NCBI RefSeq assembly: GCF_041051975.1
Contig: NZ_CP163435.1
Location: forward strand, 62,001-126,000
DNA from: Streptomyces sp. R21
Lineage (GTDB): Bacteria > Actinomycetota > Actinomycetes > Streptomycetales > Streptomycetaceae
DNA length: 64,000 bases
Direction of reading: 5' to 3'
Shown: positions 39,766-48,816 of the stretch, one piece after another
Position numbering within the stretch: the stretch's first letter is position 1
How the letters are laid out: the number at the start of each line of letters is the position of its first letter
Made by a program: the position numbers and the translations under genes
Notes under the pieces: generated by a model
Databases searched by the model: none
What the model saw: only the letters and a program-made list of their open reading frames with translations
Told to the model about the DNA's origin: nothing

Positions 39766-40535
39766 GCGTGATGGACACCGCCCTGCGCGAGTCGCTGAAA
39801 GCCCTGAGGCTGTCCGGGATGCTGGAGACCCTCGACGCTCGCCTCGCCCAGGCCCACGGCGGCGAACTCGGCCACCTGGACTTCCTGCAGGTTCTTTGCC
39901 AGGACGAGATCACCCGCCGCGAGACCGTCGCCTTCCAACGCCGCCTGCACCGCGCGAAGTTCGAGCAGCAAGTCACCCTCGAGGAGTTCGACTTCACCGC
40001 CTCCTCCAAACTTCCCGCTGCCCAGATCCGCGACCTGGGCGCCCTGCGCTGGCTGCACTCCGGCGAGTCCGTGATCCTGTTCGGGCCAGTCGGCGTCGGC
40101 AAGACCCACATCGCCCAGGCACTCGGCCACCTGGCCGTTCGCCAGGGCGCCCACGTCCGCTTCGCCAAGACCAGCCGGATCCTGGCGGAGTTGGCCGGCG
40201 GACACGCGGACCGCACCTGGGACAAACGACTGCGCGAACTGGTCCGTCCCGACGTGCTCATCCTCGACGACTTCGCGATGCGCCAGCTCGGCGCGGCCCA
40301 GGCCGACGACCTCTACGAGCTGGTCTCCGAGCGGCAAGGCCGGTCCCTGATCATCACCAGCAACCGCGCGCCCAGCGACTGGTATCCGCTCTTCCCCAAC
40401 CCGGTCGTCGCCGAGTCTCTCCTCGACCGGCTGATCAACACGAGCCATCAAGTCATCATGAACGGACCCAGCTACCGGCCGAACAAACGCCCCAAGAACC
40501 CCACGACCAGGACAGGCAAGCCCACGATCAAGTAG
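39762..40535 (+). CDS. istB: IS21-family helper ATPase IstB
   Basis: The 257-aa AAA+ ATPase has Walker A FGPVGVGKTHIAQALGH, Walker B VLILDDFAMRQL and the sensor segment SLIITSNRAPSDW. It assists IstA in target choice. The ATG at 39762 overlaps the istA stop, as in other IS21 elements. The C-terminal tail is basic. Confidence 0.96.
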   Translation: MSVMDTALRESLKALRLSGMLETLDARLAQAHGGELGHLDFLQVLCQDEITRRETVAFQRRLHRAKFEQQVTLEEFDFTASSKLPAAQIRDLGALRWLHSGESVILFGPVGVGKTHIAQALGHLAVRQGAHVRFAKTSRILAELAGGHADRTWDKRLRELVRPDVLILDDFAMRQLGAAQADDLYELVSERQGRSLIITSNRAPSDWYPLFPNPVVAESLLDRLINTSHQVIMNGPSYRPNKRPKNPTTRTGKPTIK

Positions 40536-40716
40536 CCCCCATCAGGCCAGGACCTGGGGGAATTGCGTGACGTTCAGCCGGGGGAATATCGCCGTCGTCC
40601 ACACGGTGAGGCTCGCGCAAGAGAAGATGCACGAGTTGGCGCATGTGAGCGTCTCAGAGAAGCGGGCTACGCGCTCGCATGTCAGTTGGGCCACCTGGTT
40701 GGCCGCACACCGCGCC

Positions 40717-40732
40717 CCTAAGAGGTCGTTTT
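40717..40732. repeat. Orphan IS5-type terminal repeat
   Basis: CTAAGAGGTCGTTTTC here equals the outer end of the IS5-type element at 29557, including the flanking CTA. No matching second end or transposase adjoins it. It may be the outer end of the transposase remnant at 37690-37968, separated from it by the IS21 insertion. Confidence 0.6.
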
Positions 40733-40959
40733 CAACTAGTTTGTGACGCTTCACCCGCCACAGGCGGATACTCGCGCCTCTCACGAGTCGGGTTCCTGTG
40801 CAGGGCGGCGGGATCAATCGCTGGTTTCAACTCCCCTTGGAATGAGACAGGTTTCATGGGATGGGACAGGCAAATACGGACTTCCCTCACGTACCGCCAA
40901 CCGCACCAGGCCCCAAAGCCCCCCGAGGTTGTTGGACGACTCTCTGCATGAGCATGTAG

Positions 40960-41109
40960 ACGGGAGACCGCCACACCGCAGCTCAGCGCAACTTGTTCAA
41001 CCGCTTCATGGGAATGATGTTCCACTGCCTGCAATCCGGAGAGGCGTACGACGAGACAAAGGCCTTCCCCAGCCACCCATCAATGGAGATCGTTCCGCAA
41101 GTCGCTTGA
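40960..41109 (+). pseudogene. Transposase C-terminal remnant
   Basis: The frame between a TAG (40957) and a TGA (41107) reads TGDRHTAAQRNLFNRFMGMM, FHCLQSGEAYDETKAFPSHP. It resembles the closing segment (QRxLxNRxxGxxxHCLxxxxxYDExxAFP) seen at the end of several actinobacterial transposases. There is no upstream catalytic part. Confidence 0.45.
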
Positions 41110-41121
41110 CGCCCCAGCGCG

Positions 41122-41385
41122 GTGGGATGTCTAGTCCCGCCCGAGCGCGAGTACCCCGACGACTACACCGGCCCCTTCGGCCCGGTCGAGGTGATCCCGA
41201 AGGTGGACTGCATCGGCTCCTTCCACTCCACCGCCATCGACCCGTCCCTGGACCCGGTCCTGCACATCTCCCGCCTCACGGTGCCTTGGTTCCGTCTGAC
41301 TCCGGAGGCGCCCTCCGGGTTCGTGGACTTGAGCCCGCTGCGGGATCTGGTCTGGGAGGAACTGACCAAGGACCACGAGCTCTAG
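41122..41385 (+). pseudogene. 3' end of an unidentified gene
   Basis: The 87-aa frame reads EREYPDDYTGPFGPVEVIPK, VDCIGSFHSTAIDPSLDPVL and HISRLTVPWFRLTPEAPSGF, ending KDHEL. The composition is strongly protein-like, but the only available start (GTG 41122) abuts transposase debris, so the N-terminal part has probably been lost. It converges with the hydrolase gene, overlapping its stop by 4 bp. Family not recognised. Confidence 0.5.
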
Positions 41386-42734
41386 TCGGGGAGAGTCGCG
41401 GTGAGGTCGAGGGCGTCGGCGAGGTGTCTGGTCACGGAGTCGTCGCCGCGGTTGTTCGGGAAGTTGAAGTAGCAGGAGTGCGCCCAGCCGGGGACGAGAC
41501 GCCAGGGCTTGTTCCCCCGCACCGGGACGTCATGGACTCCAGTGCCGAACAGCCGCCCCAGCGGCCCGCCGAACCAGTCACCCAGGAATCCGCAGAACGA
41601 GGGGATGTAGGGGAAGTACAGATTCGTCCAGCGCACGACGGCGAAGGGTGACCAGTCGTTGAGCACGGCCTTGCCGTTCCAACGGAAGGAGAGCGGTGTG
41701 TCACCAGGCCCGAGTTCCTCCTGTGGGAGGGGCGGGCAGGTGACGATCTCGCGGCGGGCGACGCGTGCCTCGAAAGCGCCCTTGTTCTTCGTGTAGAGCA
41801 GCTCGGCGAAGCACATGGGCGTGCCGCAGCTGATGAAATCAGTGATCCGCCACTGGCTTCCCTGAGCGCGGAGATCGGTCCACAGCCCCCACTGCGCCTC
41901 GCGGTAGCCCGTCGTCTCACCCGGGGTGGGGGTCCGCGCCTCTTCCCGCCCCGGCATCGCGGCGGCCGCCGCTTCGAGCGTGAGCAGCGACGGCGAGCCC
42001 GGGGCGAGCGTATTCCTGGTCATGCCCCAGAACGTGGTGATTCCGTCGTAGGCAATGTAGGCCCCCAGACTGTGCGCGACGATGATCACCCGTTCATACT
42101 GGGGCCTGCCGCCGATCTCCGCCTGGTGCAGCCGCCGCAACAGCTCCACCATCCCCTCGCGGATGTCCCGCCGCACCGCGTACGACCGGGGCGAGGTGTC
42201 GAGATAGCGCACGACGTCAACAAAACTGTTGGTGATGAACGAGGGCCCGAACCGGGTGGCGAGAAAGAGCAGCACCACACCGAAGGTGCCCGTCCCTAGC
42301 ACGGTGAACGCGACGTTCAGAAGATTCTCAACAGCCGACTTCTCGTCTTCGAAGGGAATATCGAGGACGAAGATCCCCCACCCCGCCAAACCCAAGAGGA
42401 CCCAACTGGCGAGCCACGCGAACCCGAGCCCCTTCGGCGGCAGCCGGCGGATCAGCTTGAGGAACGTCGGCAGCATGTCCGACATCCGGTTCCCCTGCAT
42501 CAGATGCGCCCAGTGGTACTCGAAGAACTCCGTCTGCGGACGGTCACCGTCGGCGGGCGCGAGGAACCGACGGGATTCGAACGACTCGGACGCGACGTCC
42601 CGCTTGGAGTAGAACTTCCAGGTCCCCGGACTCACCGGCGGCAGTCCCGCCCGAATGAACTTCGTGAGGGCGTCCAAGGGCCGCTGCTCACCCATCCCGT
42701 GCACGATCACGACAGCCTGGCGTTGGTTGACCAT
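41382..42734 (-). CDS. Membrane-associated alpha/beta hydrolase
   Basis: The 450-aa protein opens with QAVVIVHGMGEQRPLDALTK, an oxyanion-hole His-Gly motif. Two hydrophobic helices follow at about residues 115-135 (FAWLASWVLLGLAGWGIFVL) and 150-165 (VLGTGTFGVVLLFL), then the nucleophile elbow VIIVAHSLGAYIAYDG. Conserved WRITDFISCGTPMCFAELL and a C-terminal WAHSCYFNFPNN, likely bearing the catalytic His, complete the triad. It resembles cytoplasmic-membrane lipases of unknown substrate. The ATG at 42734 lacks a clear ribosome binding site, and an IS256 fragment lies directly upstream, so the native promoter may be lost. Confidence 0.8.
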   Translation of the reverse strand: MVNQRQAVVIVHGMGEQRPLDALTKFIRAGLPPVSPGTWKFYSKRDVASESFESRRFLAPADGDRPQTEFFEYHWAHLMQGNRMSDMLPTFLKLIRRLPPKGLGFAWLASWVLLGLAGWGIFVLDIPFEDEKSAVENLLNVAFTVLGTGTFGVVLLFLATRFGPSFITNSFVDVVRYLDTSPRSYAVRRDIREGMVELLRRLHQAEIGGRPQYERVIIVAHSLGAYIAYDGITTFWGMTRNTLAPGSPSLLTLEAAAAAMPGREEARTPTPGETTGYREAQWGLWTDLRAQGSQWRITDFISCGTPMCFAELLYTKNKGAFEARVARREIVTCPPLPQEELGPGDTPLSFRWNGKAVLNDWSPFAVVRWTNLYFPYIPSFCGFLGDWFGGPLGRLFGTGVHDVPVRGNKPWRLVPGWAHSCYFNFPNNRGDDSVTRHLADALDLTATLPD

Positions 42735-42799
42735 GCACGATGAATCGGCAACGGAGCGCATGACCTTGACCGCGAGGTGGGACTTCCTGCCCCCTAGCC

Positions 42800-42925
42800 A
42801 GATGCTGGCGCTCTACAGCTTCCCGGCCGAGCACTGGATCCACCTGCGGACCACGAACCCGATCGAATCGACCTTCTCCGCCGTCAAGCTCCGCACCAAG
42901 GTCGCCCGCACTGTGGGATCGGGAT
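42800..42925 (+). pseudogene. IS256-type transposase fragment
   Basis: The plus frame reads LALYSFPAEHWIHLRTTNPI, ESTFSAVKLRTKVARTVGSG. This is the segment around the catalytic Glu of IS256-type transposases (HLRTTNPIESTFATVRLRTK). Only about 40 residues survive. It differs from the intact IS256 element at 28136, which reads CTTNAIESVNARIRRAV, so it stems from another element. Confidence 0.75.
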
Positions 42926-43201
42926 GGGCGTTCCGCCAGACATACGCAGTGAAAGCGTGTCGGGGCGCCTGGCCATGCGAGACACATGACGGTTGCGATC
43001 TACTCCCCAGGCACGGCAACGGCCCCGGAATGCCAACCCCCAGGTCAGGCCGACTGATATCCGGGGCGGCGTGCATGCCGAACAAAGTGTCGCAGCCCGA
43101 CGCGGTACGCCTGCGCGGGGCGATTGCCTGCTCGAGTGCCCTGCACCATGCGTAACACGGGGCAGAATGTGCATCAGGCAGCTGCTGCGGATGGGGAGTT
43201 C

Positions 43202-43506
43202 ATGGACACGGGTACCTGGGAGAGCCACGACGTCGCCACCACCTGCGAACTGCCCGCCGTCGGCCCGGCACCCTGCCTCAACATGGTGGATGCCACCCAG
43301 GACGGCCACACGCTCCACCAGTTCCCCTACACCGAAGGCACCCGGCCCCCCAGCCCGGCGGCGAGCTGCCAGCGCCCGTCAAGGCCGCCGTCGACTTCGC
43401 CTTCACCCCCATCGAGCTGGACCATCCCTCCCCGTTCGGCGTCACGGTCGTCCTGATGGAAGAGGACGGCTACGAGGTACGCCTGACCGAAGCATTCGCC
43501 TTCTGA
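43202..43506 (+). pseudogene. Frameshifted small gene of unknown function
   Basis: From the ATG at 43202 the frame reads MDTGTWESHDVATTCELPAV, NMVDATQDGHTLHQFPYTEG, then loses sense. After a shift in the run of six C near 43350 another frame continues QPGGELPAPVKAAVDFAFTP, IELDHPSPFGVTVVLMEEDG and ends LTEAFAF. A one-base length change in the C-run would explain it, either a mutation or a sequencing error. Confidence 0.55.
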
Positions 43507-43531
43507 CCAGCCGCCGCCCCGGCCACGCTCC

Positions 43532-44194
43532 TCAGCCCAGGCCCAGCCTGCTGAGCGCGGTGGTCCAGTCGGCGACGATCGCCTGCTGCGCGGCGGCGAG
43601 GGTGACCGTGCCGGAACAGACCGCGGTGTGCAGCTTCGTCTCCACCGGATCCTTCGCGTTGTTGACCCCGGAACCCTTCCGATGGCCGGGATCGGCCGGC
43701 TCCACCCACAAATTGCGGTAGTCGTTGGGGTCCCCGCCCAACTGCAGGCTGATCAGGTGGTCATACTCGGCATCCCCCATGCGGCCGGTGAAGTGGTAGG
43801 AGGCGGCGTTGAGTTCCTTCTCCTTGCCCGTCACGTACGTGGAGGGGCGGATGCTCGAGGTGTAGCCGCCCTTGCGGCAGATCGTCGACTTCAGGTTCGC
43901 CTGCGTGACGGCCGGGGAAATCGCACCCGGAGTGCACGCCGGGTCCTCCAGCGGCTCCCCCTTCTCATACCGGTAGTGGCAGCTGCCGGCTGCGGGCTGC
44001 TGCTGCACCGTGTAGTGCTGCTGCGGGCCCGCCCCCACCGCGATCGCCCGCCCCGAGCCGGCCGGAGCAGCCGTGCCCGACGCTCCCGCCACCGGACCGC
44101 GGCTTGGGGACGATGTCGATGTGCCCACTGCGGCAGGCGAACAGCCCGCCAAGAGCAGGCAGGTGAGCAGCACGGCAGGACGGTCCAGACGCAT
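43532..44194 (-). CDS. Secreted lipoprotein with HNH-like nuclease motif
   Basis: The 220-aa protein has a lipoprotein signal peptide (PAVLLTCLLLAGCSPAA, lipobox LAGC), a Ser/Gly/Ala-rich linker, and a compact domain with four Cys. It contains AEYDHLISLQLGGDPNDYRN, LWVEPADPGHRKGSGVNNAK and KDPVETKLHTAVCSG. The DH...GG...NLW pattern is that of secreted HNH/beta-beta-alpha-metal nucleases of actinobacteria. It should be anchored outside the membrane. The length and both ends look normal. Confidence 0.75.
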   Translation of the reverse strand: MRLDRPAVLLTCLLLAGCSPAAVGTSTSSPSRGPVAGASGTAAPAGSGRAIAVGAGPQQHYTVQQQPAAGSCHYRYEKGEPLEDPACTPGAISPAVTQANLKSTICRKGGYTSSIRPSTYVTGKEKELNAASYHFTGRMGDAEYDHLISLQLGGDPNDYRNLWVEPADPGHRKGSGVNNAKDPVETKLHTAVCSGTVTLAAAQQAIVADWTTALSRLGLG

Positions 44195-44628
44195 GACGAC
44201 CTCTCACAGGCAGACGAAGGCTGAGCAGATGCTCCCCCACCACCGCACAGCTCTACCGCTCGGGGTGCGGCGCGAAGGCGCACATTGCGTTTCCTCCTTG
44301 CCCGGCAACGTCGTGACGCGCCATCAAGCCGACGGTCGGCCGAGCACCAGCTCCCCCCGTTGACCGCGATTGTGCCGCACCGCTCAGGACCGCATGAGGG
44401 AGGGCGTGCGTGACAGCGACGGGTGAGCGGGGAATCTCAGCAAGCAGGTCTGTCTGGCTCTGACCAGTGCGCCGCCCGCCTCCCCCGCCGCCGGTACCGG
44501 CCCGACCCCCAGGGGTGCGCGGGCGCATCACCTGAGTACGAGTCCGAGCACAGATGAGCATCCGGGCCCATACCCGGGAGATGGCGGCGCGACGAAGATC
44601 GTCTGGACCGCACACGGAAGGAATCCAG

Positions 44629-44991
44629 ATGAACCCCGGCACCTACGCCCGTCTGTACGGCCCCCCGCAGCCTGCACCGCGCCGGGAGCGGACCAACGTC
44701 ACCGCGCTGGCCGCGGCGGTCCTGTGGACGGCCACCGCGGCGTCGCTGGCCTGGCTGACGTTCCTCGTGGCCCTGGCCGCGCTCTGGGGTGCGGCAGACG
44801 GGGCGGCGGTCGGCGGCTTCGTCCAGCAGTACGTGCTGGCCGTCGGGGGCGCCACCGCCCTTTTGACCGCCCTGGCCTTCGCCCCCGGCGTACGCCGCCT
44901 GAGCTGGGCGGGCCGTCTGGTTATCACCGGCGCCCTGGCCTGCCCCCTCGCCAGCGGTCTCGCAATTGGGTCCTGGATCTACGTCAGCTGA
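44629..44991 (+). CDS. Small multi-pass membrane protein, 120 aa
   Basis: The ATG at 44629 follows AAGGAATCCAG. The protein has a short charged N-terminus (QPAPRRERTN) and three hydrophobic helices: about 25-50 (ALAAAVLWTATAASLAWLTF), 65-85 (YVLAVGGATALLTALAFAPG) and 95-115 (LVITGALACPLASGLAIGSW). No family is recognised; such proteins are frequent in Streptomyces accessory regions. Confidence 0.6.
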   Translation: MNPGTYARLYGPPQPAPRRERTNVTALAAAVLWTATAASLAWLTFLVALAALWGAADGAAVGGFVQQYVLAVGGATALLTALAFAPGVRRLSWAGRLVITGALACPLASGLAIGSWIYVS

Positions 44992-45466
44992 CCCCGCACC
45001 CCGGTCCGTCCCCGGCCATGTTGAGGCTCCTTGAAAATGGTTCTGTCCGCTACTGCGCCCCGGCACCTGGCGCGAACCCCTCAGCCAGGTCCGCCAGGTA
45101 CGCAGGCCAGAAGCCCGGCTCCTCCAAGAGCGGATGCCCATCCACGACGGGCGACGAGGAGTACCAGTGCCGTGCCATCACCCTGCCGGGATTCTCTCCA
45201 AGCCCGGTCAGAACTGTTCGATGACCCCGGCTCTCACGGCCGACCGGCTTGACGGCATAGCAACGCGAGGTGTCTACGAGGTCCATTGCATTCCGCCTCC
45301 CGGCAAGTCCCCAGTTGCGTCTCGGTCCGCCTCACCGCGGGCGCGGTCCCGTGGCCGGTGTCCCGTGCCGGCGGCGCGAAGCCCCCGCCGACGCGCAATA
45401 CGGCCCCTCGGTGACCCGTCGAGCGCGGATCCTGTGCGGTGGGCAGCGGGCCGCGCAGGATCCCCG
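44992..45466. other. Region without a convincing gene
   Basis: One minus-strand frame (45286 to 45050) ends plausibly with MARHWYSSSPVVDGHPLLEE, PGFWPAYLADLAEGFAPGAG. This could be the tail of a small gene, but it has no ribosome binding site and its upstream part is not protein-like. Nothing else stands out. Confidence 0.3.
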
Positions 45467-45673
45467 TCAGTTTTCCGACGGGACCCGGGCGGCGATCTCG
45501 CGCGCGAGCCGGTCAGCCTCAGCAGACATGGATCCGCCGTCCCGGGCGACCGTCAGCAGCAGGCGCAGGAGGTCGTGGGCTTCGTCCAGGCTCAGCAGGG
45601 CCAGCCGCTCCACCGTGTCCGTCATGGGAGCGAAGTCCACCGCCCCCAGGTCGATCTCCTCGTATTCGTCCAT
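45467..45673 (-). CDS. Small acidic helical protein, 68 aa
   Basis: From the ATG at 45673 the peptide reads MDEYEEIDLGAVDFAPMTDT, VERLALLSLDEAHDLLRLLL and ends AREIAARVPSEN. It is acidic, soluble and helical with regular heptad-like leucines. No family is recognised. The start six codons inside the longer frame is chosen because the acidic MDEYEE segment is more protein-like than what precedes it. Confidence 0.5.
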   Translation of the reverse strand: MDEYEEIDLGAVDFAPMTDTVERLALLSLDEAHDLLRLLLTVARDGGSMSAEADRLAREIAARVPSEN

Positions 45674-45728
45674 GGTCTGCGCAACGCGCATGCGCGGGCC
45701 CGGTCACGGCACGAACCGAACAACGTGA

Positions 45729-45780
45729 GCACACCATGCAGCCCCGGCCCGGGAAACCCGGTCGGGGCTGCATGGTGTGC
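45729..45780. terminator. Long perfect hairpin
   Basis: GCACACCATGCAGCCCCG pairs with CGGGGCTGCATGGTGTGC, an 18-bp perfect stem. The 16-nt loop can itself fold (CCCGGG-AA-CCCGG). It lies 56 bp upstream of the small minus-strand gene, so it could be an attenuator in its leader or the terminator of a lost gene. Confidence 0.6.
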
Positions 45781-47204
45781 GTGGTCGTGAAGGGCGGTCG
45801 CCTGCGCGGCGAAAGGCTCCATGGGGCTTCAGCCGAACGATCGTCCCCATGGGCAATGGGTGAGGCCCGGGGACACTGTCCCCCTCACCACCACGCTCTC
45901 CTCAACCAGAGGGGCGCGGGGATTGTTCCCCCGCGCGACGGCGGACGTTGAGCACAGCCGGACGAGTGTGGGTGCGCCGTATCCGGCCGGCGTCGGGACC
46001 GGCGGCAGCTGGAGCCTGGCGAGCCCGCACTCCCCCAACGCACTCTCGCGGGCCGGGGACTCCGAACTCCTCCCGGGCAACACGGAAGCCATTCCCGAGG
46101 TCCAGCAGGTCGGGCACGAGGGCCTGGCCTCATGGTTGCCGTGCGGGTGGGCATACAGGGCCGGGACCGGCCGTCAGCAATCGAGAGGGGTGCGGGCTCA
46201 GCATCCGCTCGGTGGAGCCGGCCATCGGCTCGCCGCCGGCGGCCAGTCCGCGTCGGCCTTCGTCGGCGCTCGCCTGTGTGGGCGGGGTGCGAGCGCGGCG
46301 TTGCTCCATGGCCTGCGGGTGCCACCGGCCGTGCGGGTGACCGGCGGTCAGTTCGTCGGTCGGAAGCTGCCGTTCATCCGTCGCACCGGTCGGCGCACGC
46401 AGCCGCCGGTGCCGGCTGAACGCAGCGCCGGCCGTCCGGCTCTGCGCGTCTTGGGGTGCGCCGACGTCCTGCTCGGGGGCGTGGTGGCCTCGCGGTGTGC
46501 GGGCTCTGTCCCTGGTTTGTCGTTCAGCATGGCTCTCCGGCGTTCGAACCCATGTCTGGATACACGGAGGTCCCCCAACGTGTGCAGCGTGGGGGACCTC
46601 TTTCCGAGGGCACGTCCAGCCTGAAGTGGTCTCGGATGTGACCCGAAGTCGGGCCGTGTGTCCATGTAACGAGCCCATGGCCACGAAGTCCATTGTAGGG
46701 CGTTCACTGGACGCGATGCGAAGAACTGAAAAACTCTGCAGCGCCGTCACCTGCAGGAATTGATATTCCGTCAGGGGTATCGGTAAGCGACGATGCTGTT
46801 TTTTCACGTCAACCTTGTAGCCCGAACGAGTGAACGACACATAACCCACAAGACAACAAAAGGGACCCGCTTCGGGATGTGCGCGCAGGACGGTCCATCA
46901 GAACACGTAAGCGATTTTCGAGTTGTTAGCTCTATCGGATGAACGGCGTTTAGCCAGACCTTTTTTCGCATTCGCGCGGGTACCTAGAACGAGCGTGGTA
47001 CCGGCGGGGCGAGGGTGCCATCATGAGGATCAGGGCAAGGGGCTTGACCCGCCACGATCACGGTCTGTGCAGGACCAAGTGGCGGATTCTCAGGTCCCCG
47101 TCCAGCCGATCGCAGGCCTGCCTGCGCGGGTTCCCCCGCACCTCGGTGCGGGGGGACACCCGACGACAGGAGGCCTGCTTCCACCCAGGTTCTCGGAGGA
47201 ATTC
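45781..47204. other. Long region without a recognised gene; AT-richer promoter zone at its end
   Basis: Frames over 45781-46560 are long only because of GC bias and read as Arg/Pro/Gly-rich shadow on both strands. A terminator-like hairpin lies at 46568-46599. From about 46640 to 46990 the base composition falls clearly (for example GTTTTTTCACGTCAACCTTG, ACACATAACCCACAAGACAA). This suggests a regulatory or foreign segment upstream of the membrane-protein/XRE gene pair. Confidence 0.4.
46568..46599 (+). terminator. Terminator-like hairpin
   Basis: AGGTCCCCCAACG pairs with CGTGGGGGACCT apart from one bulged base, followed by CTTT. It lies in the region that lacks a recognised gene, so what it terminates is not known; a small RNA ending here is possible. 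Confidence 0.5.
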
Positions 47205-47615
47205 GTGGAGCAGTCCACACCCCGTACAGGCAGTATTTGCCTGCCCACCAGGCTCGACACATTGCGCTTCCTGCTGATGCTGGCGGCGCTGGGCGCCGGC
47301 GGCATGACGGGAGCAGCGTTCTATCTCGTCTTCGCCCAGGCAGTTGAAGCCATCGCTATCGGCGTGACCACGGTCGATATTGCTTTCCACCTCGTGGATG
47401 TCTCTTTCAGCCTCTACGCCGTCTCCTCTACCGCGCCCGCACAGGCCCGGGTTGAATCCGCTGCGCCCGGCGTACGCCCCGCAGCACCCGCCCGGGTGCG
47501 CGCGCGGCGCGCCGTCGCGGCCACAACGCGCAGGCTGGCCGCCCGGGTGCGCCGCTTGTCCGACAGGTTCGGCGGCTTCGGTGCCGCACCCTCGCTCGCG
47601 GTGAGGACCTACTGA
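47205..47615 (+). CDS. Small membrane protein upstream of an XRE regulator
   Basis: The GTG at 47205 follows TCGGAGGAATTC, a strong ribosome binding site, and gives 136 aa. Two hydrophobic helices are visible at about residues 17-42 (LRFLLMLAALGAGGMTGAAF) and 45-70 (VEAIAIGVTTVDIAFHLVDV). A long basic Ala/Arg/Pro tail follows (RARRAVAATTRRLAARVRRL). The stop overlaps the ATG of the regulator (TGATG), so the two are coupled; the membrane protein may be its signal input or target. Confidence 0.6.
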   Translation: MEQSTPRTGSICLPTRLDTLRFLLMLAALGAGGMTGAAFYLVFAQAVEAIAIGVTTVDIAFHLVDVSFSLYAVSSTAPAQARVESAAPGVRPAAPARVRARRAVAATTRRLAARVRRLSDRFGGFGAAPSLAVRTY

Positions 47616-48598
47616 TGCCCGCCAGCCGGCCGCCGGGCCGGCCTACACGCGGCATGTCTCCCACGACCCCGCCCAAGAAGGCCCAGTTGGCAACCGAGCT
47701 TCTGCAGGGGCGCCTTGACGCCGGGATGACCCTGGCCGACGTCGCCAGGAGGGCGCACTACTCGAATGCCGCCCTGTCTCAGGCGACATCCGGCAAGACC
47801 ATCCCGACCCCGGACCTGATCAAGGCGTACGCGCAGGCGGTCGGCGTTGACGAGGCGCACTGGCTCGCCCTGCGCAAGGAGGCGGTGGAGGAAGAGATCC
47901 GGCTGCGGAACAAGGAGCCCGGCGGACCCGAGACACCCGCGGCAGGAACGCCGCTTCTCCGCGTCGCCCATCCCTCCGAAGCTGTCCTCAACACGACGGG
48001 CCGCCACCGCACTTCCCTTGGCCGGGCACGCCGCGACGACGAGCGGGCCGCCGCGGAAGGGCGCTCCCTGGCGAACGAGCATGCCGGCAGGCCGCGGATG
48101 ACCGAGCTGGTGCGCGAGGCCGTACAGACCGCCGAGCACGCCAGCGTGCAGCTGCACGGCGACCCGGTCCACGGCGCCCTGTCGCTGTGCACGATGCCCT
48201 CGGACCTCATGGATCTGCTGCGCGAGACCTACCTCACCAGCGAGCTGGGGCTGCGGGAAATCTCCCGCCGCGCCGCCCAGCACAACGTCCGCATCTCCCC
48301 CTCGTCGCTGTCCACACTCCTCAACGGCGAACAGCTGCCCCCCATGGGGGCACTCGCCGCCGTCCTCGCCGCATGCGACGTCCCCAGCGACCAGATCCCG
48401 GCCTGGCTCTACCACCGCGCCCGCCTGGAAATCGCCGGCGTGCGCCACACCACCGGCCGTCACACCGCCGCAGGGACCAACACTCCAATCCTGACACCGA
48501 TGATGCGGTTGGAGTCCTCCCACCGCAACGGCCTGCAGCTGCTGATACTGGCCTGCAGCATCATCGCCGCCACGCTCCCGATCCTCTTGCGGTGGTGA
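47615..48598 (+). CDS. XRE-type regulator with two helix-turn-helix segments and a membrane anchor
   Basis: The 327-aa protein has a first helix-turn-helix at about residues 30-80 (GMTLADVARRAHYSNAALSQ), a central linker, a second HTH-like segment (LGLREISRRAAQHNVRISPS, SLSTLLNGEQLPP) and a C-terminal hydrophobic helix (NGLQLLILACSIIAATLPIL). A membrane-tethered transcription regulator is suggested. It is co-transcribed with the small membrane protein upstream and followed by a strong terminator. Confidence 0.75.
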   Translation: MPASRPPGRPTRGMSPTTPPKKAQLATELLQGRLDAGMTLADVARRAHYSNAALSQATSGKTIPTPDLIKAYAQAVGVDEAHWLALRKEAVEEEIRLRNKEPGGPETPAAGTPLLRVAHPSEAVLNTTGRHRTSLGRARRDDERAAAEGRSLANEHAGRPRMTELVREAVQTAEHASVQLHGDPVHGALSLCTMPSDLMDLLRETYLTSELGLREISRRAAQHNVRISPSSLSTLLNGEQLPPMGALAAVLAACDVPSDQIPAWLYHRARLEIAGVRHTTGRHTAAGTNTPILTPMMRLESSHRNGLQLLILACSIIAATLPILLRW

Positions 48599-48613
48599 CC
48601 ACCCATCCCAGCC

Positions 48614-48652
48614 GCTGAAGGCCCCACGCCCCCCGGGCGTGGGGCCTTCAGC
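48614..48652 (+). terminator. Terminator of the XRE regulator gene
   Basis: GCTGAAGGCCCCACGC pairs perfectly with GCGTGGGGCCTTCAGC (16 bp) around a 7-nt loop, 16 bp after the stop codon. Confidence 0.85.
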
Positions 48653-48679
48653 ATGACCCGCACGCGCCTGAACCTGGCG

Positions 48680-48729
48680 GGGCGCCTTGGCGGGCCCGGG
48701 CAGGTAGTCCCGGGCCCGCCAAGGCGCCC
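48680..48729. terminator. Terminator of the sigma-factor operon, bidirectional
   Basis: A perfect 21-bp stem (GGGCGCCTTGGCGGGCCCGG and its complement) with an 8-nt loop CAGGTAGT lies between the convergent XRE and sigma-factor genes, 88 bp after the sigma gene stop. Confidence 0.85.
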
Positions 48730-48816
48730 GGTCACAATCCCCCCGCCGCTCGGCACGCACCGAAGACAATGCCGGGGTTGGGGAACAGTCCCGGGGTGCC
48801 TGCCGGGTGGAGCAGT

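Larger units (their letters stand above)
37969..40603 (+). mobile_element. IS21-family insertion sequence, 2635 bp
   Basis: The ends begin TGTGGGCGG (37969) and, inverted, TGTGGACGA (40603), sharing CGAT-TTCCCCCG further in. CGGTG flanks both sides (37964-37968 and 40604-40608), a 5-bp duplication. It encodes istA and istB in the standard overlapping arrangement and appears complete. Confidence 0.93.

Noticed and set aside
45855..45932. Possible eroded CRISPR repeats (GGGGACACTGTCCC, GCGGGGATTGTTCCC)
   Set aside because: Spacing is about 49 bp instead of 61 and the palindromic core is not preserved; too weak to call.
46535..46575. GTTCGAAC resembling a tRNA T-loop
   Set aside because: No T-stem pairing, anticodon arm or acceptor stem could be drawn around it.
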